Positions 15,641 to 30,665 of a DNA stretch of 64,000 nt are shown here, in pieces. The stretch lies in NCBI GenBank assembly GCA_031769625.1, contig JAUIMM010000135.1, forward strand, positions 8,545,501-8,609,500, given 5' to 3'. The stretch comes from Taudactylus pleione. Lineage: Eukaryota; Chordata; Amphibia; Anura; Myobatrachidae. A program made the translations under genes and the position numbers. The notes beneath the pieces were generated by a model, which worked only from the letters and a program-made list of their open reading frames with translations, was not told the DNA's origin and made no database searches. Position 1 is the first letter of the stretch; every line of letters begins with the position of its first letter.

Positions 15641-18240
15641 ACATTCTAACATACATTATAACATTCTAATATACATTCTAACATCCATTATAACATTTTA
15701 ACATACATTATAACATTCTAATATACACTCTAACATCCATTATAACATTTTAACATACATTATAACTTTCTAATATACATTCTAACAGTCAATATAACAT
15801 TCTAACATCCATAATAACATTCAAACATACATTCTAACATTCCAATATACATTCTAACATCCATTATAACATTCTATCATACATTATAACATTCTAACAT
15901 ACATTATAACATTCTAATATACATTCTAACATCCATTATAACATTCTAACATACATTATAACAATCGAATATACATTCTAACATCCATTATAATATTCTA
16001 ACATACATTATAACATTCTAATATACATTCTAACATCCATTATAACATTCCAACAAACATTATAACTTTCTAATATACATTCTAACATCCATTATAACAT
16101 TCTAACATCCATAATAACATTCTAACATACATTCTAACATTCTAATATACATTCTAACATCCATTATAACATTCTAACATACATTCTAACATTCTAATAT
16201 ACATTCTAAAATCAATTATAACATTCTAACATCCATTTTAACATTCTAATATACATTATAACATCCATTATAACATTCTAACATACATTATAACATTCTA
16301 ACATACATTATAACATTCTAATATACATTCTAACATCCATTATAACATTTAACATACATTATAACAATCTAATATACATTCTTACATCCATTATAACATT
16401 CTAACATACATTATAACATTCTAATATACATTCTAACATCCATTATAACATTCCAACAAACATTATAACTTTCTAATATACATTCTAACATACAATATAA
16501 CATTCTAACATCCATTATAACATTCAAACATCCATTATAACTTTCTAATATACATTCTAACATCCATTATAACATTCTAACAAACATTCTAACATTCTAA
16601 TATACATTCTAAAATCAATTATAACATTCTATCATCCATTTTAACATTCTAATATACATTATAACATCCACTATAATATTCTAACATCCATTATAACATT
16701 ATAACATCCATTATAACATTCTAATATACATTCTAACATCCATTATAACATTCTAACATACATTATAACATTCTAATATACATTCTAACATGCATTCTAA
16801 CATACATTATAACATTCTAATACATTATAACATCCATTATAACATTCTAACATCCATTCTAAAATTCTAATATACATTATAACATCCATTATAACATTCT
16901 AACATCCATTGTAACATTCTAACATACATTATAACATTCTAATATACATTCTAACATTATAATATACATTTTAACATACATTATAACATTCTAATATACA
17001 TCCTAATATCCATTATAACATAATAACATACATTATAACAATCCAATATACATTCTAACATCCATTATAACATTCTAACATACATTATAACATGGTAACA
17101 TACATTATAACATTCTAATATACATTCTAACATCCATTATAACATTCTAACATATATTATAGCAAAAAATACATTCTAACATCCATTATAACATTCTAAC
17201 ATACATAATAACATTCTAACATACATTCTAACATTCTAATATACATTCTAACATCCATAATAACATTCGAACATACATGTTAACATACTAACATACATTC
17301 TAACATTCTAATATACATTCTAACATCCATTATAACATTCTAACATCCATTCTAACATTCTAATATACTTTCTAACATCAATTATAACATTCTAACATCC
17401 ATTTTAATATTCTAATATACATTCTAACATCCATTATCAAATTCTAACATCCATTATAACATTCTAACATCCAATATAACATTCTAATATACATTCTAAC
17501 ATGCATTCTAACATACATTATAACATTCTAATATACATTATAGCATCCATTCTAACATTCTAAAATCCATTCTAACATTCTAATATACATTATAACATCC
17601 AATATAACATTCTAACATGCATTACAACATTCTAATATACATTCTAACATCCATTATAACATTCTAACATACATTCTAACATTCTAATATACATTCTAAA
17701 ATCAATTATAACATTCTAACATCCATTTTAACATTCTAATATACATTATAACATCCATTATAACATTCTAACATACATTATAACATTCTAACATACATTA
17801 TAACATTCTAATATACATTCTAACATCCATTATAACATTTAACATACATTATAACAATCTAATATACATTCTTACATCCATTATAACATTCTAACATACA
17901 TTATAACATTCTAATATACATTCTAACATCCATTATAACATTCCAACAAACATTATAACTTTCTAATATACATTCTAACATACAATATAACATTCAAACA
18001 TCCATTATAACATTCTAACATCCATTATAACTTTCTAATATACATTCTAACATCCATTATAACATTCTAACAAACATTCTAACATTCTAATATACATTCT
18101 AAAATCAATTATAACATTCTATCATCCATTTTAACATTCTAATATACATTATAACATCCACTATAATATTCTAACATCCATTATAACATTATAACATCCA
18201 TTATAACATTCTAATATACATTCTAACATCCATTATAACA
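15080..18240 (+). repeat. Left copy of the large 10-24 kb duplication, second half
   Basis: This segment matches 21.1-24.3 kb at a constant 6037-bp offset. Examples are the acatttaac slip (17837/23874), atgttaacat (17277/23314), ttatcaaatt (17434/23471) and the shortened aacattctaatac word (16811/22848). It contains the first 1490-bp tandem unit. Confidence 0.86.
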
Positions 18241-18310
18241 TTCTAACATACATTATTACATTCTAATATACATTCTAACATGCATTCTAACATACATTAT
18301 AACATTCTAA
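16140..18310 (+). repeat. 1490-bp tandem duplication (second copy incomplete)
   Basis: Sequence from about 16140 restarts near 17630, 1490 bp later: atttaac at 16347/17837 and attctaacatcc at 16151/17641. The junction follows the tgcattacaac word near 17608. The second copy runs only to about 18310. There a 32-bp block is missing, and the sequence then follows the 11.1-kb segment at an offset of 7210 bp. The same 1490-bp doubling is found at 22.2-24.4 kb. Confidence 0.82.
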
Positions 18311-20640
18311 CATCCATTCTAAAATTCTAATATACATTATAACATCCATTATAACATTCTAACATCCATTGTAACATTCTAACATACATTCTAACATTCT
18401 AATATACATTCTAACATTATAATATACATTTTAACATACATTATAACATTCTAATATACATCCTAATATCCATTATAACATAATAACATACATTATAACA
18501 ATCCAATATACATTCTAACATCCATTATAACATTCTAACATACATTATAACATCGTAACATACATTATAACATTCTAATATACATTCTAACATCCATTAT
18601 AACATTCTAACATATATTATAACAAAAAATACATTCTAATATCCATTATAACATTCTAACATAAATAATAACATTCTAACATACATTCTAACAGTCTAAT
18701 ATACATTCTAACATCCATAATAACATTCGAACATACATGTTAACATACTAACATACATTCTAACATTCTAATATACATTCTAACATCCAATATAACATTC
18801 TAACATCCATAATAACATTCTAACATACATTCTAACATTCCAATATACATTCTAACATCCATTATAACATTCTAACATACATTATAACATTCTAATATAC
18901 ATTCTAACATCAATTATAACATTCTAACGTACATTATTACAATCGAATATACATTCTAACATCCATTATAACAATCGAATATACATTCTAACATCCATTA
19001 TAACATTCTAACATACATTATCACATTCTAATATACATTCTAACATCCATTATAACATTTTAACATACATTATAACATTCTAATATACACTCTAACATCC
19101 ATTATAACATTTTAACATACATTATAACTTTCTAATATACATTCTAACATCCAATATAACATTCTAACATCCATAATAACATTCAAACATACATTCTAAC
19201 ATTTCAATATACATTCTAACATCCATTATAACATTCTATCATACATTATAACATTCTAACATACATTATAACATTCTAATATACATTCTAACATCCATTA
19301 TAACATTCTAACATACATTATAACAATCGAATATACATTCTAACATCCATTATAACATTCTAACATACATTATAACATTCTAATATACATTCTAACATCC
19401 ATTATAACATTCCAACAAACATTATAACTTTCTAATATACATTCTAACATCCATTATAACATTCTAACATTCATAATAACATTCTAACATACATTCTAAC
19501 ATTCTAATATACATTCTAACATCCATTATAACATTCTAACATACATTCTAACATTCTAATATACATTCTAAAATCAATTATAACATTCTAACATCCATTT
19601 TAACATTCTAATATACATTCTAACATCCATTATAACATTTTAACATACATTATAACTTTCTAATATACATTCTAACATCCAATATAACATTCTAACATCC
19701 ATAATAACATTCTAACATACATTCTAACATTCCAATATACATTCTAACATCCATTATAACATTCTAACATACATTATAACATTCTAATATACATTCTAAC
19801 ATCAATTATAACATTCTAACGTACATTATTACAATCGAATATACATTCTAACATCCATTATAACACTCGAATATACATTCTAACATCCATTATAACATTC
19901 TAACATACATTATAACATTCTAATATACATTCTAACATCCATTATAACATTTTAACATACATTCTAACATTCTAATATACACTCTAACATCCATTATAAC
20001 ATTTTAACATACATTATAACTTTCAAATATACATTCTAACATCCAATATAACATTCTAACATCCATAATAACATTCAAACATACATTCTAACATTCCAAT
20101 ATACATTCTAACATCCATTATAACATTCTATCATACATTATAACATTCTAACATACATTATAACATTCTAATATACATTCTAACATCCATTATAACATTC
20201 TAACATACATTATAACAATCGAATATACATTCTAACATCCATTATAATATTCTAACATACATTATAACATTCTAAAATACATTCTAACATCCATTATAAC
20301 ATTCCAACAAACATTATAACTTTCTAATATACATTCTAACATCCATTATAACATTCTAACATCCAAAATTACATTCTAACATACATTCTAACATTCTAAT
20401 ATACATTCTAACATCCATTATAACATTCTAACATACATTCTAACATTCTAATATACATTCTAAAATCAATTATAACATTCTAACATCCATTTTAACATTC
20501 TATTATACATTCTAACATCCATTATAACATTCTAACGTACATTATTACAATCGAATATACATTCTAACATCCATTATAACAATCGAATATACATTCTAAC
20601 ATCCATTATAACATTCTAACATACATTATAACATTCTAAT
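17690..20640 (+). repeat. Right copy of the large 10-24 kb duplication, first half
   Basis: This is the partner of 10445-14760 (offset 7242, then 7210, then 5882 bp). It has a single copy of the 1328-bp unit that is doubled on the left. It lacks 32 bp near 18310 that are present at about 11069-11100. Confidence 0.83.
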
Positions 20641-21099
20641 ATACATTCTAACATCCATTATAACATTTTAACATACATTATAACATTCTAATATACATTC
20701 TAACATCCATTATAACATTTAAAATACATTATAACAATCTAATATACATTCTAACATCCATTATAACATTCTAACATACATTATAACATTCTAATATACA
20801 TTCTAACATCCATTATAACATTCTAACATCCATAATAACATTCTAACATTCTAATATACATTCTAACATCCATTATAACATTCTAACATACATTCTTACA
20901 TTCTAATATACATTCTAACATCCATTATAACATTTTAACATACATTATAACTTTCTAATATACATTCTAACATCCAATTTAACATTCTAACATCCATAAT
21001 AACATTCTAACATACATTCTAACATTCCAATATACATTCTAACATCCATTATAACATTCTAACATACATTATAACATTCTAATATACATTCTAACATCA

Positions 21100-24000
21100 A
21101 TTATAACATTCTAACGTACATTATTACAATCGAATATACATTCTAACATCCATTATAACAATCGAATATACATTCTAACATCCATTATAACATTCTAACA
21201 TACATTAAAACATTCTAATATACATTCTAACATCCATTATAACATTTTAACATACATTATAACATTCTAATATACACTCTAACATCCATTATAACATTTT
21301 AACATACATTATAACTTTCAAATATACATTCTAACATCCAATATAACATTCTAACATCCATAATAACATTCAAACATACATTCTAACATTCCAATATACA
21401 TTCTAACATCCATTATAACATTCTATCATACATTATAACATTCTAACATACATTATAACATTCTAATATACATTCTAACATCCATTATAACATTCTAACA
21501 TACATTATAACAATCGAATATACATTCTAACATCCATAATAACATTCTAACATACATTATAACATTCTAATATACATACTAACATCCATTATAACATTCT
21601 AACGTACATTATTACAATCGAATATACATTCTAACATCCATTATAACAATCGAATATACATTCTAACATCCATTATAACATTCTAACATACATTATAACA
21701 TTCTAATATACATTCTAACATCCATTATAACATTTTAACATACATTATAACATTCTAATATACACTCTAACATCCATTATAACATTTTAACATACATTAT
21801 AACTTTCTAATATACATTCTAACAGTCAATATAACATTCTAACATCCATAATAACATTCAAACATACATTCTAACATTCCAATATACATTCTAACATCCA
21901 TTATAACATTCTATCATACATTATAACATTCTAACATACATTATAACATTCTAATATACATTCTAACATCCATTATAACATTCTAACATACATTATAACA
22001 ATCGAATATACATTCTAACATCCATTATAATATTCTAACATACATTATAACATTCTAATATACATTCTAACATCCATTATAACATTCCAACAAACATTAT
22101 AACTTTCTAATATACATTCTAACATCCATTATAACATTCTAACATCCATAATAACATTCTAACATACATTCTAACATTCTAATATACATTCTAACATCCA
22201 TTATAACATTCTAACATACATTCTAACATTCTAATATACATTCTAAAATCAATTATAACATTCTAACATCCATTTTAACATTCTAATATACATTATAACA
22301 TCCATTATAACATTCTAACATACATTATAACATTCTAACATACATTATAACATTCTAATATACATTCTAACATCCATTATAACATTTAACATACATTATA
22401 ACAATCTAATATACATTCTTACATCCATTATAACATTCTAACATACATTATAACATTCTAATATACATTCTAACATCCATTATAACATTCCAACAAACAT
22501 TATAACTTTCTAATATACATTCTAACATACAATATAACATTCTAACATCCATTATAACATTCTAACATCCATTATAACTTTCTAATATACATTCTAACAT
22601 CCATTATAACATTCTAACAAACATTCTAACATTCTAATATACATTCTAAAATCAATTATAACATTCTATCATCCATTTTAACATTCTAATATACATTATA
22701 ACATCCACTATAATATTCTAACATCCATTATAACATTATAACATCCATTATAACATTCTAATATACATTCTAACATCCATTATAACATTCTAACATACAT
22801 TATAACATTCTAATATACATTCTAACATGCATTCTAACATACATTATAACATTCTAATACATTATAACATCCATTATAACATTCTAACATCCATTCTAAA
22901 ATTCTAATATACATTATAACATCCATTATAACATTCTAACATCCATTGTAACATTCTAACATACATTATAACATTCTAATATACATTCTAACATTATAAT
23001 ATACATTTTAACATACATTATAACATTCTAATATACATCCTAATATCCATTATAACATAATAACATACATTATAACAATCCAATATACATTCTAACATCC
23101 ATTATAACATTCTAACATACATTATAACATGGTAACATACATTATAACATTCTAATATACATTCTAACATCCATTATAACATTCTAACATATATTATAGC
23201 AAAAAATACATTCTAACATCCATTATAACATTCTAACATACATAATAACATTCTAACATACATTCTAACATTCTAATATACATTCTAACATCCATAATAA
23301 CATTCGAACATACATGTTAACATACTAACATACATTCTAACATTCTAATATACATTCTAACATCCATTATAACATTCTAACATCCATTCTAACATTCTAA
23401 TATACTTTCTAACATCAATTATAACATTCTAACATCCATTTTAATATTCTAATATACATTCTAACATCCATTATCAAATTCTAACATCCATTATAACATT
23501 CTAACATCCAATATAACATTCTAATATACATTCTAACATGCATTCTAACATACATTATAACATTCTAATATACATTATAGCATCCATTCTAACATTCTAA
23601 AATCCATTCTAACATTCTAATATACATTATAACATCCAATATAACATTCTAACATGCATTACAACATTCTAATATACATTCTAACATCCATTATAACATT
23701 CTAACATACATTCTAACATTCTAATATACATTCTAAAATCAATTATAACATTCTAACATCCATTTTAACATTCTAATATACATTATAACATCCATTATAA
23801 CATTCTAACATACATTATAACATTCTAACATACATTATAACATTCTAATATACATTCTAACATCCATTATAACATTTAACATACATTATAACAATCTAAT
23901 ATACATTCTTACATCCATTATAACATTCTAACATACATTATAACATTCTAATATACATTCTAACATCCATTATAACATTCCAACAAACATTATAACTTTC

Positions 24001-24545
24001 TAATATACATTCTAACATACAATATAACATTCTAACATCCATTATAACATTCTAACATCCATTATAACTTTCTAATATACATTCTAACATCCATTATAAC
24101 ATTCTAACAAACATTCTAACATTCTAATATACATTCTAAAATCAATTATAACATTCTATCATCCATTTTAACATTCTAATATACATTATAACATCCACTA
24201 TAATATTCTAACATCCATTATAACATTATAACATCCATTATAACATTCTAATATACATTCTAACATCCATTATAACATTCTAACATACATTATAACATTC
24301 TAATATACATTCTAACATGCATTCTAACATACATTATAACATTCTAATACATTATAACATCCATTATAACATTCTAACATCCATTCTAAAATTCTAATAT
24401 ACATTATAACATCCATTATAACATTCTAACATCCATTGTAACATTCTAACATACATTATAACATTCTAATATACATTCTAACATTATAATATACATTTTA
24501 ACATACATTATAACATTCTAATATACATCCTAATATCCATTATAA
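21100..24545 (+). repeat. Right copy of the large 10-24 kb duplication, second half, with a second 1490-bp tandem
   Basis: This is the partner of 15.08-18.24 kb at an offset of 6037 bp. The shortened aacattctaatac word is at 22848 and again at 24338 (1490 bp). Further on the internal offset drops to 1366 bp: ttatcaaatt at 23471/24837 and atgttaacat at 23314/24680. The second unit has therefore lost 124 bp near 24545. Confidence 0.84.
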
Positions 24546-25020
24546 CATTCTAACATATATTATAACAAAAAATACATTCTAACATCCATTATAACATTCT
24601 AACATACATAATAACATTCTAACATACATTCTAACATTCTAATATACATTCTAACATCCATAATAACATTTGAACATACATGTTAACATACTAACATACA
24701 TTCTAACATTCTAATATACATTCTAACATCCATTATAACAATCTAACATCCATTCTAACATTCTAATATACTTTCTAACATCAATTATAACATTCTAACA
24801 TCCATTTTAATATTCTAATATACATTCTAACATCCATTATCAAATTCTAACATCCATTATAACATTCTAACATCCAATATAGCATTCTAATATACATTCT
24901 AACATGCATTCTAACATACATTATAACATTCTAATATACATTATAGCATCCATTCTAACATTCTAACATCCATTCTAACATTCTAATATACATTATAACA
25001 TCCAATATAACATTCTAACA

Positions 25021-26256
25021 TGCATTACAACATTCTAATATACATTCTAATATCCATTATAACATTCGAACATACAATATAACATTCTAACATACATTAT
25101 AACAATCTAATATACATTACAACATCCATTATAACATTCTAACATACATTATAACATTCTAATATACATTCTAATATCCATTCTAACATTCTAACATACA
25201 TTATAACATTCTAATATACATTCTAACATCCATTATAACATATACCATACATTATAAAAATCTAATATACATTCTAACATCCATTATAACATTCTAACAT
25301 ACATTATAACATTCTAATATACATTCTAATATCCATTATAATATTCTAACATACATTATAACATTCTAATATACATTTTAACTTCCATTATAACATATAC
25401 CATACATTATAACAATCTAATATACATTCTAACATACATTATAACATTTTAACATACATTTTAACATTCTAATATACATTCTAACATCCATTATAACATT
25501 CTATCATACATTATAACATTCTAGTTTACATTATAACATCTATTATAACATTATAACATACATTCTAACATTCTCATATACATTCTAACATCCATAATAA
25601 CATTCTAACATACATTCTAACATTCTAACATCCATTGTAACACTCTAACATACATTCTAACATTCTAATATACATTCTAACATTCTAATATACATTTTAA
25701 CATACATTATAACATTCTAATATACATCCTAATATCCATTATAACATAATAACATACATTATAAATTTCTAATATACATTCTAACATCCATTATAACATT
25801 TTATCATACATTATAACAATCCAATATACATTCCAACATCCATTATAACATTCTAACATACATTATAACAATCAAAAATACATTCTAACATCCATTATAA
25901 CATTCTAACATACATAATAACATTCTAACATACATTCTAACATTCTAATATACATTCTAATATCCATAATAACATTCTAACATACATGCTAACATTCTTC
26001 TCTACATTCTAACATTCTAAAATACATTCTAACATCCATTATAACATTCTAACATCCATTCTAACATTCTAATATACATTCTAACATCAATTATAACATT
26101 CTAACATCCATTTTAATATTCTAATATACTTTCTAACATCCATTATAATATTCTAACATCCATTATAACATTCTAACATCCATTATAACATTCTAATATA
26201 CATTCTAACATGCATTCTCACATACTTTATAACATTCTATTATACATTATAGCATC
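25021..26256 (+). repeat. Module A, copy 3
   Basis: tgcattac (25021) to tcttctctac (25996) is 975 bp, identical in length to copy 2, at an offset of 17554 bp. The flanking gaacatacaatat, ccattgtaacactc and aatcaaaaatac words are all present in order. A private variant is ctagtttac near 25523, where the other copies have ctagtatac. Confidence 0.87.
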
Positions 26257-28335
26257 CATTATAACATTCTAACATCCATTCTAACATTCTAACATACATT
26301 ATAACAATCTAATATACATTCTAACATCCATTATAACATTCTAACATACATTATAACATTCTAATATACATTCTAACATCCATTATAACATTCTAACATC
26401 CATAATAACATTCTAACATTCTATTATACATTCTAACATCCATTATAACATTCTAACATACATTCTAACATTCTAATATACATTCTAAAATCAATTATAA
26501 CATTCTAACATCCATTTTAACATTCTAATATACATTATAACATCCATTATAACATTCTAACATACATTATAACATGGTAACATACATTATAACATTCTAA
26601 TATACATTCTAACATCCATTATAACATTCTAACATACATTATAACAATCTAAAATACATTCTAACATCCATTATAACATTCTAACATACATTATAACATT
26701 CTAATATACATTCTAACATCCATTATAACATTCTAACATACATAATAACATTCTAATATACATTCTAACATCCATTATAACATTCTAACATCCATAATAA
26801 CATTCTAACATTCTAATATACATTCTAACATCCATTATAAAATTCTAACATACATTCTAACATTCTAATATACATTCTAACATCAATTATAACATTCTAA
26901 CATCCATTTTAATATTCTAATATACTTTCTAACATCCATTATAATATTCTAACATCCATTATAACATTCTAACATCCATTATAACATTCTAATATACATT
27001 CTAACATGCATTCTCACATACTTTATAACATTCTATTATACATTATAGCATCCATTATAACATTCTAACATCCATTCTAACATTCTAACATACATTCTAA
27101 AATACATTCTAACATCCATTATAACATTCTAACATACATTATAACAATCTAATATACATTCTAACATCCATTATAACATTCTAACATACATTATAACATT
27201 CTAATATACATTCTAACATCCATTATAACATTATAACATCCATAATAACATTCTAACATTCTAATATACATTCTAACATCCATTATAACATTCTAACATA
27301 CAATATAACATTCTAATATACATTCTAACTTCCATTCTAACATTCTAACATACATTATAACTTTCTAATATACATTCTAACATACAATATAACATTCTAA
27401 CATCCATAATAACATTCTAACATACATTCTAACATTCTAATATACATTCTAACATTATAATATACATTTTAACATACATTATAACATTCTAATATACATC
27501 CTAATATCCATTATAACATAATAACATACATTATAACAATCCAATATACATTCTAACATCCATTATAACATTCTAACATACATTATAACATGGTAACATA
27601 TATTATAACATTCTAATATACATTCTAACATCCATTATAACATTCTAACATATATTATAACAAAAAATACATTCTAACATCCATTATAACATTCTAACAT
27701 ACATAATAACATTCTAACATACATTCTAACATTCTAATATACATTCTAACATCCATAATAACATTCGAACATACATGTTAACATACTAACATACATTCTA
27801 ACATTATAATATACATTCTAACATCCATTATAACATTCTAACATACATTATAACATTATAATATACATTCTAACATCCATTATAACATTCTAACATCCAT
27901 AATAACATTCTAACATTCTAATATACATTCTAACATCCATTATAACATTCTAACATCCATAATAACATTCTAATATACATTCTAAAATCAATTATAACAT
28001 TCTAACATCCATTTTAACATTCTAATATACATTATAACATCCATTATAACATTCTAACATACATTATAACATGGTAACATACATTATAACATTCTAATAT
28101 ACATTCTAACATCCATTATAACATTCTAACATACATTATAGCAATCTAAAATACATTCTAACATCCATTATAACATTCTAACATACATTATAACAATCTA
28201 ATATACATTCTAACATCCATTATAACATTCTAACATACATTATAACATTCTAATATACATTCTAACATCCATTATAACATTATAACATCCATAATAACAT
28301 TCTAACATTCTAATATACATTCTAACATCCATTAT

Positions 28336-28687
28336 AACATTCTAACATACATTCTAACATTCTAATATACATTCTAAGTTCCATTATAACATTTTAACAT
28401 ACATTATAACTTTCTAATATACATTCTAACATCCAATATAACATTCTAACATCCATAATAACATTCTAACATACATTATAACATTCTAATATACATTCTA
28501 ACATCCATTATAACATTCTAACATACATTATAACAATCGAATATACATTCTAACATCCATTATAACATTCTAACATACATTATAACATTCTAATATACAT
28601 TCTAACGTCCATTATAACATTATAACATCCATAATAACGTTCTAACATACATTCTAACATTCTAATATACATTCTAACTTCCATTAT
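28336..28687 (+). repeat. 352-bp tandem duplication, left copy (module C entry)
   Basis: The aagttcc word occurs at 28376 and 28728, and the rare taacgtcc word at 28605 and 28957 (offsets of 352 bp). The unit is 88 four-base words. No other module C copy has this doubling, so it is local and probably recent. Confidence 0.85.
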
Positions 28688-29126
28688 AACATTCTAACAT
28701 ACATTCTAACATTCTAATATACATTCTAAGTTCCATTATAACATTTTAACATACATTATAACTTTCTAATATACATTCTAACATCCAATATAACATTCTA
28801 ACATCCATAATAACATTCTAACATACATTATAACATTCTAATATACATTCTAACATCCATTATAACATTCTAACATACATTATAACAATCGAATATACAT
28901 TTTAACATCCATTATAACATTCTAACATACATTATAACATTCTAATATACATTCTAACGTCCATTATAACATTATAACATCCATAATAACGTTCTAACAT
29001 ACATTCTAACATTCTAATATACATTCTAACTTCCATTATAACATTCTAACATACATTCTAACATTCTCATATACATTCTAAAATCAATTATAAGATTCTA
29101 ACATCCTTTTTAACATTCTAGTAAAC
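28688..29126 (+). repeat. 352-bp tandem right copy continuing into module C, copy 2
   Basis: From aagttcc (28728) to cctttttaac (29105) is 377 bp, the invariant module C spacing. Similarity to the left 352-bp copy ends near 29069 at a tctcatatac variant. A further private variant, ctagtaaac, follows the cctttttaac word. Confidence 0.82.
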
Positions 29127-30540
29127 ATTATAACATCCATTATAACATTCTAACATACATTATAACATTCTAATATATATTCTAACATCCATTATAACAT
29201 TTTAACATACATTATAACAATCTAATATACATTCTAACATCCATTATAACATTCTAACATACATTATAACATTCTAATATACATTCTAACATCCATTATA
29301 ACATTCTAACAAACATTATAACTTTCTAATATACATTCTAACATACAATATAACATTCTAACATCCATAATAACATTCTAACATACATTCTAACATTCTA
29401 ATATACTTTCTAACATCCATTATAACATTCTAACATACATTATAACTTTCTAATATACATTCTAACATCCATTATAACATTCTAACAAACATTCTAACAT
29501 TCTAATATACATTCTAAAATCAATTATAACATTCTATCATCCATTTTAACATTCTAATATACATTATAACATCCACTATAATATTCTAACATCCATTATA
29601 ACATTATAACATCCATAATAATTTTCTAATATACATTCTAACATCCATTATAACATTCTAACATACATTATAACATTCTAATATACATTCTAACATGCAT
29701 TCTAACATACATTATAACATTCTATTATACATTATAACATCCATTATAACATTCTAACATCCATTCTAAAATTCTAATATACATTATAACATCCATTATT
29801 ACATTCTAACATCCATTGTAACATTCTAACATACATTATAACAATCTAATATACATTCTAACATTATAATATACATTTTAACATACATTATAACATTCTA
29901 ATATACATCCTAATATCCATTATACCATAATAACATACATTATAACAATCCAATATACATTCTAACATCCATTATAACATTCTAACATACATTATAACAT
30001 GGTAACATACATTATAACATTCTAATATACATTCTAACATCCATTATAACATTCTAACATACATTATAACATTAAAAAATACATTCTAACATCCATTATA
30101 ACATTCTAACATACATAATAACATTCTAACATACATTCTAACATTCTAATATACATTCTAACATCCATAATAACATTCTAACATACATGCTAACATTTTA
30201 ACATACATTCTAACATTCTAATATACATTTTAACATCCATTATAACATTCTAACATCCATTCTAACATTCTAATATACATTCTAACATCAATTATAACAT
30301 TCTAACATCCACTTTAATGTTCTAATATACATTCTAACATCCATTATAATATTCTAACATCCATTATAACATTCTAACACCCAATATAACATTCTAATAT
30401 ACATTCTAACATGCATTCTAACATACATTATAACATTCTAATATACATTATAGCATCCATTCTAACATTCTAACATCCATTCTAACATTCTAATATACAT
30501 TATAACATCCAATATAACATTGTAACATGCATTACAACAT

Positions 30541-30600
30541 TCTAATATACATTATAACAATCTAATATACATTACAACATCCATTATAACATTCTAACAT
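30541..30600 (+). repeat. Site of a clean 52-bp unit loss
   Basis: Compared with the related segment at 4.1-4.5 kb, exactly 52 bp, one full 13-word unit containing gaacatgcaata, are absent here. The join keeps the word register. The offset between the two segments falls from 26236 bp (acaccc at 4141/30377) to 26184 bp (ttccaacatcc at 4491/30675). Confidence 0.8.
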
Positions 30601-30665
30601 ACATTATAACATTCTAATATACATTCTAATATCCATTCTAACATATACCATACATTATAACAATC

